Source: Aselliscus stoliczkanus (lineage: Eukaryota > Chordata > Mammalia > Chiroptera > Hipposideridae). Taken from it: DNA of 64,000 nucleotides. The DNA is taken from contig CM066735.1 of the NCBI GenBank assembly GCA_033961575.1, positions 90,031,449 to 90,095,448 of the forward strand, read 5' to 3'. How positions within the stretch are numbered: position 1 is the stretch's first letter; the number at the start of each line of letters is the position of its first letter. The translations under genes and the position numbers were made by a program. The notes under the pieces are model-generated. The model was not told where the DNA came from. It saw only the letters and a program-made list of their open reading frames with translations, and searched no databases. This document shows, in pieces, positions 52,358 to 62,990 of this stretch.

Positions 52358-53284
52358 TTATAAAGAAATTAGTGCTATTTAAAAACTTAATGTAATCAGA
52401 CCCAACTCCAACAGATCCTTATTTATCATACACCCCAGAAACATCCATATGACAGTCTTCAACAAGCACATTTGAAAGGTGTGCACTTATTTCCTTGCTC
52501 AAGATGAATTTAAAACTCTGCATTGTAAACTTCATTTACAAATTACCTCTGAGACCTATACAGAGAAAAACTTCAAGCCTGCTTGTTGTGACAAAACATG
52601 TAACCTACTTGATCCCTCACCTTTTCCATCACCTCTAGTTCTCAATGTTTGTTTGTTTTTTTTTTTTCCAAAATGAAACTCAGGTCCAAAATCCTGAGGA
52701 GATTCTTGTGTTTGTGTTGGAAGGGGGCTGTGTCACAAGTACTTCGGTACACAAGTATCTCCTATATATTGTGAATCCAGAGAGAGAAGGGACAGCATCG
52801 GATTCATCTTGGTGTCCCCCACAGAACATTTCAGGGAGCCTGGAACGTGGCAGACACCCAAGAGCCCTTTGCCGAATGGAACACTGCCAAGATCTAATCC
52901 ATCAGGGAGTAATAAAAATGTACTGTGCCCCTGACAGCATCCTTGGGCAAAGTGTATTGTGATAACTTTGAAGGTGACAATGCTCACTTGTAAAAGTCAA
53001 TCCATTTGTACTAAATCTGGGGGTTTCGTAAATAGATGCCAGTGAAATCAGGACCACAGTGCTATTCAAACTGTGACCAACAGGAAGGACTCTCACCTAA
53101 GTTATGAGCCACAGACAGAGGAACCATTGCATAGAGGAAAAGAGATTCCAACTAAAAAAAAAAAAAAAACTGTTTACTATTAGCCAAGGCACATAGGCCA
53201 CAGGTGTGATGCTGAAATCTGAGTAGAATTTCTACTCAGTGACGTCTGTATGTTTTCAGGGTGAAAGCAGAATTCTCATTTACA

Positions 53285-53420
53285 TTATCTCTAATCTTTC
53301 TATACAACCTGCAATGTGGACATTATTATTCCCATTTCATAGCTGTAGAAATCAATCCTGTGTCAAGTTAGGCCATTTCCATGATCTCAGACCATCGGAC
53401 AGTGATGGGGATACAGGTGG
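53285..53420 (-). repeat. MIR relic, reverse orientation
   Basis: ATTATTATTCCCATTTCATA followed by GCTGTAGAAATC fits the MIR reverse complement. Strongly diverged after that. Confidence 0.5.
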
Positions 53421-53739
53421 AGAGATGCATGGGAGGGCAGCATGTGTGAGTGGGAGTATGAAGCAGAGGCAGTAAAGCTCTCAGAGAGGGACAGCTTTTC
53501 ACAGCCTTTGGGCTGAGGGCAAGCAAATTATGACACCTTCTCCAGAAAGCTCAGGGTGTACAGATGATAGGATAACCTCTGTAAGAGTACTCTGTACCCA
53601 CTAGAAGCCCAACACAGGTTTCAGGAAACTCTTGTCCAATAAGCAGACCGATGCCCTGTGCAATCAGAATCTTCCAACTTTCTCTGCAAAGCCAAACCTG
53701 TTCATCTTCTCTCTAGTTCCCATTGTTTCCTCTGATAAG

Positions 53740-55220
53740 CAGGGCCCCAGTGAACAATTAAAGCTTTCAATAAATAATCTCTAAGCACATTCATTTGATT
53801 GAGTGTTATTTGATACAGCAGTTAGTTTCAATGGGGCAGTTAATATTGATCACATAAAGTACTCCAGACAAACATGAAACAGTTCCAAAACTCCATGGAT
53901 TATTACCCTTTATCTGCCAGTCATCTGGGTTACTTGTAATGGTCACGGAATTTAAAATCAATAATAACAATTAGTGTTCTGTACACCAAAACGGATGAAT
54001 CATGTGAAATGGGTTTTCATATAAAATCAAAGGTAAAGCGGGCCTATAACATGGAGGAAGACTCTCTGAATTTCCAGGACACATTTGGCAAGGTACTTTC
54101 AGGCAAGTCTTCAAAACGGGCAGCAGGAGAAAAAGGAAGGTATTGAGAAGATGTGGCCATAAAAACTCATGTGAAACCCCTGACACTCTTAAAGCAAAAA
54201 GATGGGGCGTAAAAGATAAAAGTGATCAAAATGAGAGCTAGCAAACGTAGTAAAATTAATGGGACTGATAATTTACTTTCATTGAGATGCATTTCTAGGT
54301 ACCTTTTTTCAGCTTCCTATTCAGAGGCATTAATTGTGATTTTTTTTGGTAATAAAACGGCAACAACAGTATTTTAGCTCTGCGGCCCCCACCACTGTAA
54401 TGTCTGGATAATTAAAATGCAAAGCAACAGAAAAATGTTTCATCATTAAGCTGTAACCAGCACACTATGTGAAATCATCCATTCCAAAGACTTGTTTTTC
54501 ATCAATTATTTGTTATTTATCTGATGTAAATATAAGGAGGACTAATTAAAATGTATGCCTTTTTATACAGCGTCTTGTCATTAAAGCCAATGAAAGCATT
54601 CTGAGGACCATAATGAAATAATTATGTTTGCCTTTAAGAATTCTCTTCAATAACACATGGCAGTACTGAGCTAAATTAAAACATCAGGAACTAAATTTCG
54701 CTTTCCTCCATTTCCATTTTAGTTAATTATACCCCCAAGCTTTCCAATAGACCAGACCCTAAAATATCTTTTGAAGCTGAAATGGCCTTCAGATCATCAG
54801 ACTTTTTATAATTATGGACTTTGATGACAAGACAAAGATACTGTAGCCCTGAAAGCTTTAATATTTTTGAGAATAGGGATTTATTATATGAGGTCTTCAT
54901 TTGATCTGCAAATTAGAGAAAAGGTGTGATAAACACTATCCAAACCTTCTCTTCCCAGTTAATTTACACAGTGGTCTTATCTGCATCATTCCTATCACAG
55001 TATTTTGAATTCAGCTTTTTTTTTTTCCTGATTTAGTAAAATGTCAATCTGTGGTGAACAGTAATTGATCAATAATAACAAAAAAGTGACATTTCATTAA
55101 ATCTGAGTCAAATTGAAAGAGTAACTCCTTATTCAAAGCTAAAACTTAAAAAAAAAAAGGAATGTTTAAGAATAGACTAACGGAAACCTATGAACTTAAA
55201 AAAATATAATAGGACGCTTT
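53740..55220. other. Repeat-poor AT-rich block, possible conserved noncoding cluster
   Basis: About 1.5 kb with no recognised repeat and many homeodomain-type cores: CTAATTAAAATG at 54542, AATAATTATG near 54617, GATAATTTAC near 54269 and TAATTATGG near 54811. The surrounding intron is repeat-dense by comparison. Conservation is suspected only. Confidence 0.35.
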
Positions 55221-58200
55221 CATTTGAATTTCTCCTTCTCCAAACCTCAAATTGGAGATACTTGTGAAAGAAAGAAAGAAAAAAAATCTGAGTTTAAGAG
55301 ACAAGGAAGATGGAAAGACGGAAAGAGGGGAGGAAACACTGCTCAGCGGTTTCAGGGCTGGTGGCAAATGAAATGGCTTTTACAATCCTGTCATATGATG
55401 CAGATGGAGGTGGGGACATGGTGCTTAGAAAAGTAAATAGGAGTCCCAGGGATTAACTCTGACAATGTGAATTCCCTCCCATTTTGTTCTATATGGGTAG
55501 TTGGCATGGTTCATGAGTGATACTATTATTATTAATAGGTGACTGCTGGATAGACTGTCTTATGAGACATCAGAGGGAAATTGCTGACAGCCAAGAAACA
55601 AATACCTATTATATGACAAAGTAAAATTGCTCTTATAATCTCAATCCATTTTTATTAAAATCACTCCCTTCTCTCCCAGAGGTTCTTCTTTGCTCTGTTT
55701 AGAGAACGCTCCTTTGGGGAAGGAGGGACACTGTCACTTACTATCCCCCCTGTTAAAATGAGCTTTCTTCTCCCCATCTGAGCTCATTCACTTCAGCAGC
55801 TACTGTGGGAGGCCAGGAGGCTCCTGGAATCCCTGTGCCCTGACTAGGGGAAATGCTTGGCCAGGCTGAGCCGCCTTGTTGACGTCAGTTCCTGTTATCC
55901 TCTCCTTATCAGGCAAGGGACCCAGAGTCTTATCTTACTAAATGGCCCCCCTTTCAGCTCCCTACCCTGCAAGGCCAGAGAAAATTCAAGTCAGCAGTTG
56001 CATTGCCTGTTTGAATTCCCATCAAAGAAGCTCTGAAATCTCAAGATAAATAACATTAATATCTGCAGACTCACTCTCTACTGTTTCCTATGTAGAGAGA
56101 ACTTTTGTAACTGTTTTTGTTTTTTGTTTTTTTTTTTAATTCATGTAAAGAGGTTTAGGGGGTGGGATGGGACTGGAGTCATGCTTCTTAATGACGAAGT
56201 AAGGAAGCTGAGAGGGAAGAAGAGAATTCAGGGCAACATATTGATGGATGAGGTTGTGTTATTAGATCTTCAGATGGGGCAGGTTATCTCATCTCCAATT
56301 TAACAAGAGGTGCTTCGGCCAAGCCACTCACAGACAGAAGACTGATAAATCTGAAACCCGAGTTAACTCTGCTCTCCTCTCTCCATCACCCTTACCCCAA
56401 CTTTTTAAGAAGAAGCTGGCAAAAAACTGATACAGATTTGTGCATAGTAATTCAATGTAATAATTCCACCACCTTTTCCACTCCCAACACACATGTGCGC
56501 GCGCGCGCTGGAGTCGGAAACCCAGTCATAATACTAAAATCCATTTCACGAGTAATGTCTTCTATTTATAGATCTATAGTTTGCCACAAAAGGAATTCAT
56601 GTTCAGAAGAATGGCCCAGAAGCACGAGGCGATCTTCAGGAATAAGAGAAAAATTAAGCTGTGAACGCTCTGGTTATTCTGACCATAGAATACAAACAAA
56701 GACTTTCTATGCCACTCCTGGGTTTAAGGGGCAGCCTAGGAGATGTCGTAATATTGAAATATCTGGCATATTTCAGTGATTTATGTGGGAATTGTGGCAG
56801 TATATTTGAAAGTGGGTTATTCTAGAACATCGGAGATGTATGATTGCCACAACTACCCTATAATTTGAAAGGCAAGATTCCACATTAATATCTTTTGGAA
56901 AGGTTTTTAGCCAAGATTTTTCTGATTAACCTTAATCAAAACTCCCATTTCCGAAATAATCTATTTAATTGATAGTTAACTGAATTTATATTAGAACATT
57001 TAAAGTATAAAAATGTCATTTAAGGATAAATTTATTGGCACTTACATGTAACTCAAATTCAATAGAAGATTCTTTTTAATATGTTCTAAAGTGAACACTG
57101 TATTTATTGTTTAATAAGTCCTGTGCGACTTGAAAAGAATTTTACATTTTGCATCTTGGTTTTTACGTCTCCATCTGCCTCCCAGAAAGTGACTTTCTAA
57201 CTAAAAATTCCCAACCTTTAAAAACACTGATTTTAAAGATTATAAATTCCTTGAGAGCAGAATTTATAATCTTGATCATTTATCATGGTTTTCCCTTCTG
57301 AAATAGTTTATTGATGCTTGTGGAATATATAAAGGAGAAAATGGTGAGGTTTTCTTTCCCTTTCAGCCAACTCAGGGGCTTAACATGTTGAATGTAAATT
57401 ATAAACATCTGATTTCCAGAAGAACTTTCTTTTACTTTTATGCTGTAAAGAAAAGTTCATGACAATACTGACTGGTTATATATGGTCAAAGCCAGGTTTC
57501 CAGGAATGAGAAGAAGACTGATTCAGGTCAGCTAACCTATCAGAAATTGCCATTCTGGGCATTATCTACTGAAAAAAAAAAAAAAGGCCTGTTTCAGAGC
57601 AATGGCTTTGCATTTGGCCTGGAGAATCATATTCTAACTCAAAGCTTCCAAATCAATTCCATAGCCGAAGTTTCAGCGGACAGATGTCTACCTCTTTTGC
57701 TGTTTTATTTTTGGAATCCACCCTTTTCTGGCAATAAAATTTAAATTCATTCATTTTTTTTTTTCCTTCTAAGTTGCCTGTCACTATTTCCCTACCCAAT
57801 ATACCAAGTCATCTGGATATTGGCAATATTTATTTTAATATATCTTTTTTTTTTTAAACTTTGTGAATCTTCCCCTTGTTTTCAATCGACCCTGTGCTGC
57901 ACACTCTGAGATTTAAGCAAAAGTCCCTTTTCTTCTCTTCTTTCTGATGGTATTAGTTACCACCGTCATGTGGCCAAGAAGCAGAAAATTATGTCCTACT
58001 TTAGAAAAACAATTGAGCCTTTTCAAAGAAATATTTATTCAAAACCCCATTCAATTCATATGGTGGCTGTCAGTCTTTATTTAGTCTCTCTTTCAGAGGG
58101 TATCTTTGATTTTGCCACTTTGACCCCAATTTATATCTCACTAGGAGAGGATTTAATACTGTTTAATACTTAAAATTCAGGTCCCAGGGCACTGAGAAGG

Positions 58201-58285
58201 GGACTTTTTCATTCCTTAATCACACATTGCTACAGTTTGTTTGTTGCGAACAGATTATTTCCTCATTAATAAGTAAAATATTATT
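55221..58285. other. Unassigned intronic DNA
   Basis: No gene was supported. Notable small patches are an alternating GTGCGCGCGCGCG at 56493-56507, T-runs at 56128-56138 and 57847-57854, and an A-run at 57572-57584. Confidence 0.5.
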
Positions 58286-58287
58286 TC

Positions 58288-58340
58288 AAAAAAAAATATA
58301 TATATATATACATATATATATATGTATATATATATATTTT
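58288..58340 (+). repeat. Imperfect (TA)n tract
   Basis: TATATATATATA runs broken by CA and GT form a near-perfect palindrome (TATATACATATATATATGTA) bordered by A- and T-runs. Confidence 0.93.
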
Positions 58341-60093
58341 TTTTTTCTCTCTCTTTTTTGTTTTTGATGTGTTGAGTAGGGATAAGGCAAGGATAAGGGC
58401 CAAGAAGTTGTCACACTCATGATTTCGCTGAAAGCAACTATATTTAGACCACAAATATTAGGATTTATCCTATGCCCACTGAGCAATTAATACAGACAAC
58501 ATCTGGAGCAGCCTAAAACCAAGATAATCCAGGAGGCATCTGAACAGAAACTTAGTGACTCCATACCTTCCAGGGGCTGTCTTAAATCGTATTATTTATA
58601 CTGCATTCCCTCAGTAGCCCACTAATCCTGACTTCGCATTTTTATAACCAGCAATTCACAGGCCTTGCTCCAACCGGCAGCTGGCTGGCGTATCATTTTT
58701 CTGTCTTTAAAATTAAAAAAGAAAATAAAAAGAATATTCTAACACCTTTCAAAGAAAGCTTCTGGTGTGTTTTAGGTTCAAAGGGTTTACTCTAATTACT
58801 ACACACACAAACATGCGCACACACACGCACCACAAAAAAAAAAATCAGTAAGATCTCAAAACAAAATAGTTTTGGTTGGAATTCAGTACTATTTTTTTCC
58901 CTCTTTGCCCACTGTTTCCTCTGTGTTAAGAGCACAAACAGATCTGCTTCTCATCAAAACAGTCATTAAGTAAAATGGAAAAGGTTGTGGCTTTTATGTG
59001 CTTACTTATACAAACGTACTCCTAATATGCTTTTATTTCCAAAGCTCTAACTAGCTGTCACCCTGAACCAAACACTGCATGGCAATGTTAGAATTTTTAT
59101 TTATACTTAAAAACTTGATCACTTGAACACCTAAACTGACCAGTCATAACGTGGCTTACGGAGGAGAAACCAGCTCTGAAGGGGCACAAGCAATATTTAC
59201 ATTTTACTCATTGAACCTAAAGTTGGGGTGTGGGATTCAAATCCTTGTGAAATTGATCACAAAGATTTCTAATTGCCTTGCTTGCAAAAATAAGACACTG
59301 GAATTTCTGAAATCCCTTTGTCAAATGCCTTTATTTACTTTTTCTAATGCAAGTTTCTTTGATTAGCTGAACTTTGCTGTTATCAACACTTCTTGCTTAT
59401 CGGCTGGCCCTAGGCAAATGACACATTTACCACTCGCTCTTCCTAGATAAGGCAAATCCCTTGTTTAACTTGTTCAAGAACAAACAAAGCTTTCCCCCCT
59501 ACTCCTACAACTTAATGGGCATGTTTGGTGGGTTAATTACAAAAGGGAGACTGTCTACTTGTAAAAGCTCTATTAGGTATAATAGCTTTATGCCAGGTCT
59601 TGAGCATTTTTCCCCCTTCGTTAAAATAATGTGTTTCATTAGAACTTTCTCCTACGAGAAAAAGTTTGAGAGAGCCCTAGCTCCCTGAGATTCCAAGTCA
59701 AATCTTTCATACTGTTTTAATTGCTAGAAAGGACAGGTCTAAAAGATCTATTAGTGGGTTGGGAAATTATTTTGTAAAGCTCAGTTTCTTTGCGTTCTCT
59801 GGAAAGAAAATAGGCAGTAGGAAAGAAAAGGCATTTGGGGAGCAGCTGAAGATTAAGATGCTTCTGAAAACGATATTCTTTTTGCCCTGGTTATGGCTCT
59901 ACAAAATATTAAGTCCGACAGCCAGACTGTTGGCATCAAATGGTTATTGATTTTTCAGCTACAAACCTGTTGATTTCCTGGCCCAAGAAGCAAGTCTTAA
60001 TCCTTAAGAAAAAGTTTCAGAGAGGGTAATTTAACTCTTGTCATTGTCTCACCAGCCCCCCCCTTTTTTTCTTCTCTCTTTAGATAAGCCACC
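58341..60093. other. Unassigned intronic DNA
   Basis: Contains a short (CA)n-like patch at 58800-58832. The sequence is otherwise unique-looking, with no recognised repeat. Confidence 0.5.
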
Positions 60094-60207
60094 ATGTTAT
60101 TAGGAAAACTCAATTTCTTCCAGTTAAACTTTGACCTCTTTGAAAACGAAGATTTAAAATGTCATTTTCAGGCTAATGCTCCAATGAATTGTCAAATAAA
60201 GTACTAA
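60094..60207 (+). CDS. Possible antisense small ORF (37 aa), unproven
   Basis: ATG at 60094 sits in the strong initiation context GCCACCATGT and opens 37 codons (MLLGKLNFFQLNFDLFENED onward), ending TAA at 60207. Just upstream a long pyrimidine tract ends in TTTAG at 60082, which could act as a splice acceptor on the plus strand. No similarity is recognised. Chance is the likeliest explanation; it is listed because the context is unusually good. Confidence 0.15.
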   Translation: MLLGKLNFFQLNFDLFENEDLKCHFQANAPMNCQIKY

Positions 60208-61180
60208 AAACATTTTGATAGATAGCTGAGCCATTTATCTAAATCACTGTCAGGGCTGTGATGCATCCTGCAGGCTTCCACTACTAAACCACCGAAGGTG
60301 GAATTTTCTGGGACTTCTGGTCATTTCTCAAGCCTGCAGCCAGGCTACTGTGTGGACCAGATGCGTGCTTCGGCACTGTGTCAGCATCAGATAACCAAGT
60401 AGTCAATATTTTTTTTTCTTTTTAAAAACTGGGCTACCTCACTTATATTTCGTTTCCTCTAACCAATGTCCAGGTTCCCCGGCTGAATTGCAAGATATGG
60501 AAATAATGGATGGCTCAGCCCAAGGGGTGTTCATTGCCAGTAGTTTTCTAGCAAAACAGCAACTTCTTAGAGCAACAAAGTGACTCGGAAAGGTGGCAGC
60601 AGGGTCAATGCTAAGAAATATTGCTTTTCCTTAGCAAGGAAAACATTGGAGGCAGCAGCTTTAACTAGTGGTTTGTGAACTTCAGAAGCAGCCACCTTAA
60701 TCAGGCTAAATTCCATGCAAGGAAGATGTCATATTTTAATTACTTTGGACTGCCGAAACACACAAGGTGGGGACATACACAACTCGTAGCTAATCCAAAG
60801 AACAACAAAATTAAATCCCCCTCTGCATACATCCTAGAAAAAAACTGCACAATGGGCCAAACTGCCTTACTTGAAGAATGTTTCAAAGTCCTGTGGTCAC
60901 CCTCTACTTTTTTTTCACCCTCCATGCATATATTCTTTTAAACTGTTTTCAAGAGACTGTAAGGTAGATAAGGAGAGGACCCCGGGTCGGGAGGGGTTGT
61001 TTGGGAAGAAAACATCTAACAGGAAATTTTCAGCAGAGGGGATCAATATGCACACGCTAGCATATCACACCCTTTCAGCATTAAATCATTAAATCCTTTG
61101 TCTTGCTACCAGTGCAGTTTGTTTCCGATGGCTTTATTGCATGCAAGAGAGACAATTAATTTTTTTATTTTTATTTTTTA
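60208..61180. other. Proximal part of the P2 intron, nothing assigned
   Basis: Unique-looking sequence with no recognised repeat. On minus, AATAAA hexamers occur at 61133-61138 and in the T/A-rich stretch at 61160-61180, within about 80 nt of the exon 1 donor. Confidence 0.5.
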
Positions 61181-61402
<222 letters not shown>

Positions 61403-61432
61403 TTATCCTCTAGGTGTGGAGGCAAATGGCAT
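61403..61432 (-). other. uORF 6 in RARB2 leader (9 aa)
   Basis: ATG at 61432 encodes MPFASTPRG and stops TAA at 61403, only 33 nt before the RARB start codon. It overlaps the 3' end of uORF 4. The context CTATGCC is weak (T at -3). Confidence 0.55.
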
Positions 61433-61565
61433 AGAAAAGTCCACCCAACTCCATCAAACTCTGCCCCTTTTTTGGCACGTAGGCTGTTGGTCTTTTTCCC
61501 AGCCCCGAATCATGAATTATGACAGACAAGCCAGCTAAAAGCCTGTAATTGATCCAAATGATCAT
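61410..61565 (-). other. uORF 4 in RARB2 leader (51 aa, longest)
   Basis: ATG at 61565 (context TAAATGATC) opens the longest upstream frame, 51 codons starting MIIWINYRLLAGLSVIIHDS and ending TAG at 61410. A second in-frame ATG lies at 61454-61452. It overlaps uORFs 3, 5 and 6, so ribosomes using it bypass those starts. It ends about 40 nt before the RARB ATG, a short distance for re-initiation. No domain is recognised. Confidence 0.6.
61454..61513 (-). other. uORF 5 in RARB2 leader (19 aa)
   Basis: ATG at 61513 (context TTCATGA) encodes 19 residues beginning MIRGWEKDQQ and stops TGA at 61454. It overlaps the TGA of uORF 3 and lies within uORF 4 in a different frame. Confidence 0.55.
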
Positions 61566-61572
61566 TTACCAT
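61510..61572 (-). other. uORF 3 in RARB2 leader (20 aa)
   Basis: ATG at 61572 has A at -3 and G at +4 (GAAAATGG), the best initiation context among the upstream ATGs. It encodes MVNDHLDQLQAFSWLVCHNS and stops at TGA 61510. It overlaps uORF 4 in another frame, and its last bases also overlap the ATG of uORF 5. Confidence 0.65.
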
Positions 61573-61681
61573 TTTCCAGGCTTGCTCGGCCAATCCAGCC
61601 GGGGCGGGGGTTCCCAGAAAGATCCCAAGTTCTCCTTCCAAGCAAATGCCTGCAAAAAGCCTTCCGAATGCGGTCCGGATC

Positions 61682-61735
61682 CTACCCCGACGGTGCCCAG
61701 ACAAGCCCTGCCTGGCTCGCTCGCGTCCTCGGCAT
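61682..61735 (-). other. uORF 2 in RARB2 leader (17 aa)
   Basis: ATG at 61735 in the context CTGGGATGC (G at -3) opens a 17-codon frame, MPRTRASQAGLVWAPSG, ending TAG at 61682. It lies entirely upstream of the main ATG and does not overlap uORF 1. It is arginine-containing and GC-rich, with no recognisable domain. Confidence 0.6.
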
Positions 61736-61743
61736 CCCAGTCC

Positions 61744-61758
61744 TCAAACAGCTTGCAT
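61744..61758 (-). other. uORF 1 in RARB2 leader (4 aa)
   Basis: ATGCAAGCTGTTTGA encodes MQAV. It is the most cap-proximal ATG of the leader, about 77 nt from the inferred start site. The context CCCCCATGC is poor for initiation (no purine at -3). I infer that it has little effect on its own and would be skipped by many ribosomes. Confidence 0.6.
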
Positions 61759-61860
61759 GGGGGAATGCTGGTCCCCCCTTTGGCAAAGAATAGACCCTCC
61801 TGCCTCTGAACAGCTCACTTCCTACTACTTCTGTCACACAGAATGAAAGATTGAATTGCC

Positions 61861-61870
61861 TAATATATGC
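61861..61870 (-). promoter_or_regulatory. RARB2 TATA box
   Basis: Minus-strand GCATATATTA lies 3 bp downstream of the beta-RARE and about 25-30 bp upstream of the inferred start site near 61835. The TATA box next to the DR5 site is the known architecture of this promoter. Confidence 0.9.
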
Positions 61871-61873
61871 GAG

Positions 61874-61890
61874 TGAACTTTCGGTGAACC
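61874..61890 (-). promoter_or_regulatory. beta-RARE, DR5 retinoic acid response element of RARB2
   Basis: On the minus strand this reads GGTTCA CCGAA AGTTCA, two direct half-sites with a 5-bp spacer. It is the classic autoregulatory RAR/RXR site of the RARB2 promoter. It sits immediately upstream of the TATA box, as in human and mouse, so retinoic acid should induce this promoter. Both half-sites and the spacer match the human element as I recall it. Confidence 0.96.
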
Positions 61891-62260
61891 CTTCCCGGGC
61901 TGCTAACCTTCAAATGACCCAACGAGTCTGACATCACCAACTCCCAGGATTCTCACAGAGCTTAGAAACTCCCAGCAGCCCTGCAAACGCAGACAGCCAG
62001 AGACAGGCAGCGAGCGCGCATGCAAGCGGGCTCTTTCTTTCCCATTTCTCACCTTAAAAACAATGCAAGAAGTGCTTTTAAAACGAGCAGGGGAGGAGCC
62101 AGGACACTGCTCCTGGTTCATGCTGAGCGCCAACTTCGCTCCCTTTACGCCTTTTTTATTCACAGCGGCTTAGCTTGCAAGCGCCCGTTCCCCCCTTGCC
62201 CGCTCGCCTCCCTCCCTCCCTCCTCTTCGCTCCCCCCTCCCCAGCCCACCCTTTAAATTC
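61891..62260 (-). promoter_or_regulatory. RARB2 upstream promoter, GC-rich with a purine tract
   Basis: About 370 bp upstream of the DR5 site is GC-rich and CpG-containing. It includes a second AT-rich TATA-like motif (TTTTAAAAGC near 62075), an alternating CATGCGCGCTCGC near 62015-62030, and a long minus-strand GA-rich block at 62175-62250 (repeated GGGAGGGAGGGAGG). Much of it resembles human P2 upstream sequence as I remember it. A purine block of this kind can bind Sp1/MAZ-type factors or adopt non-B structure; that is inference. Confidence 0.7.
61929..61936 (-). promoter_or_regulatory. CRE-like element upstream of the beta-RARE
   Basis: TGATGTCA differs from the palindromic CRE (TGACGTCA) at one position, with the CpG lost. 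It is about 40 bp upstream of the DR5 element. A CRE-related site at this place is known in human RARB2. Between the two sites the minus strand reads GGGTCATTTGAAGGTTAG, which contains further receptor half-site-like motifs. Confidence 0.75.
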
Positions 62261-62610
62261 CTCTGTGAGCCTCTCTGTCTGTTAAATTCCTTGTAACTTA
62301 TGTATTTTTCCACTCCCGAAAAAGTACAGGCAAGCCCTAAACTGTAGAACAGAGAACAGCTACCCCTCGGGGAAGCCTTGGGATGAGAAACTTTCCATTT
62401 CTTAGTCTTATTTTTCTCCTTATCCCTCTTGCAAGTTCTGGCTGAAGAATTGCATTTGCTCAGGAGTAAAAAACCCAGCTTTCGGCATTCAGTTCCTTTA
62501 TAAAAAAAACTCTTTTAAGTCTATAGGCAGCATAAGGAGTAGTCAAGAATTAGTTATTCCTGCCCCAGACACACATACACAGTCATAGATATGCAGGTCC
62601 TGATCAGAGA
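62261..62610. other. Upstream flank of the RARB2 promoter
   Basis: Sequence of intermediate GC with no recognised repeat. No RARB1/3 first exon was recognised here or up to the window end. Confidence 0.5.
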
Positions 62611-62830
62611 AAACAGCATAGTGTTGAAGAACATGGTTGTGGGGCCACACTGAATTAGATCCCCAAATCTAGTTCTGCCATTTACCAGCCTTGAGATCTG
62701 GAACACACATTTAACCTCCCCGGGCCTCAGTGTTTTTATCTGTAAAATGGGGATCTGCTACTACCCACCTCAGTAGGTTGCTGTGAGGACAAAAAGAAAT
62801 AGTGCTTGAATGGCATTCAGTACATAATCC
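62611..62830 (+). repeat. MIR SINE upstream of the RARB2 promoter
   Basis: CAGCATAGTGTTGAAGAACA head, TTCTGCCATTTACCAGCCTT, GGGCCTCAGTGTTTTTATCT and GTAAAATGGGGATCTGCT are nearly full-length MIR. Confidence 0.88.
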
Positions 62831-62990
62831 TGGAACAAACATTACCTGTGATTTATCCTCTCATTTTTCAACTTGGGAAACAGAAGCCCAGGGAGGCTGA
62901 GACCTGCCTGAGGTCATACAGCTCAGAACCATAACTAGAACCCAGCTCCCTGGAATCCCAACCCAATGTGGGAATTACTTTGCTGTTCCC
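62831..62990 (-). repeat. MIR SINE, inverted next to the previous MIR
   Basis: TTTTTCAACTTGGGAAACAG, AAGCCCAGGGAGGCTGAGAC and GAGGTCATACAGCTCAGAAC are MIR reverse complement. Together with 62611-62830 it forms a tail-to-tail inverted pair. Confidence 0.82.

Noticed and set aside
56438..56779. 113-residue plus-strand frame
   Set aside because: Composition is not coding-like, no domain was recognised, and it has no splice or promoter context. Chance ORF is the best explanation.
61510..61704. 64-residue frame in the leader as an independent protein
   Set aside because: It starts at a TTG, not ATG. Only the last 20 codons follow a real ATG, so it was listed as uORF 3.
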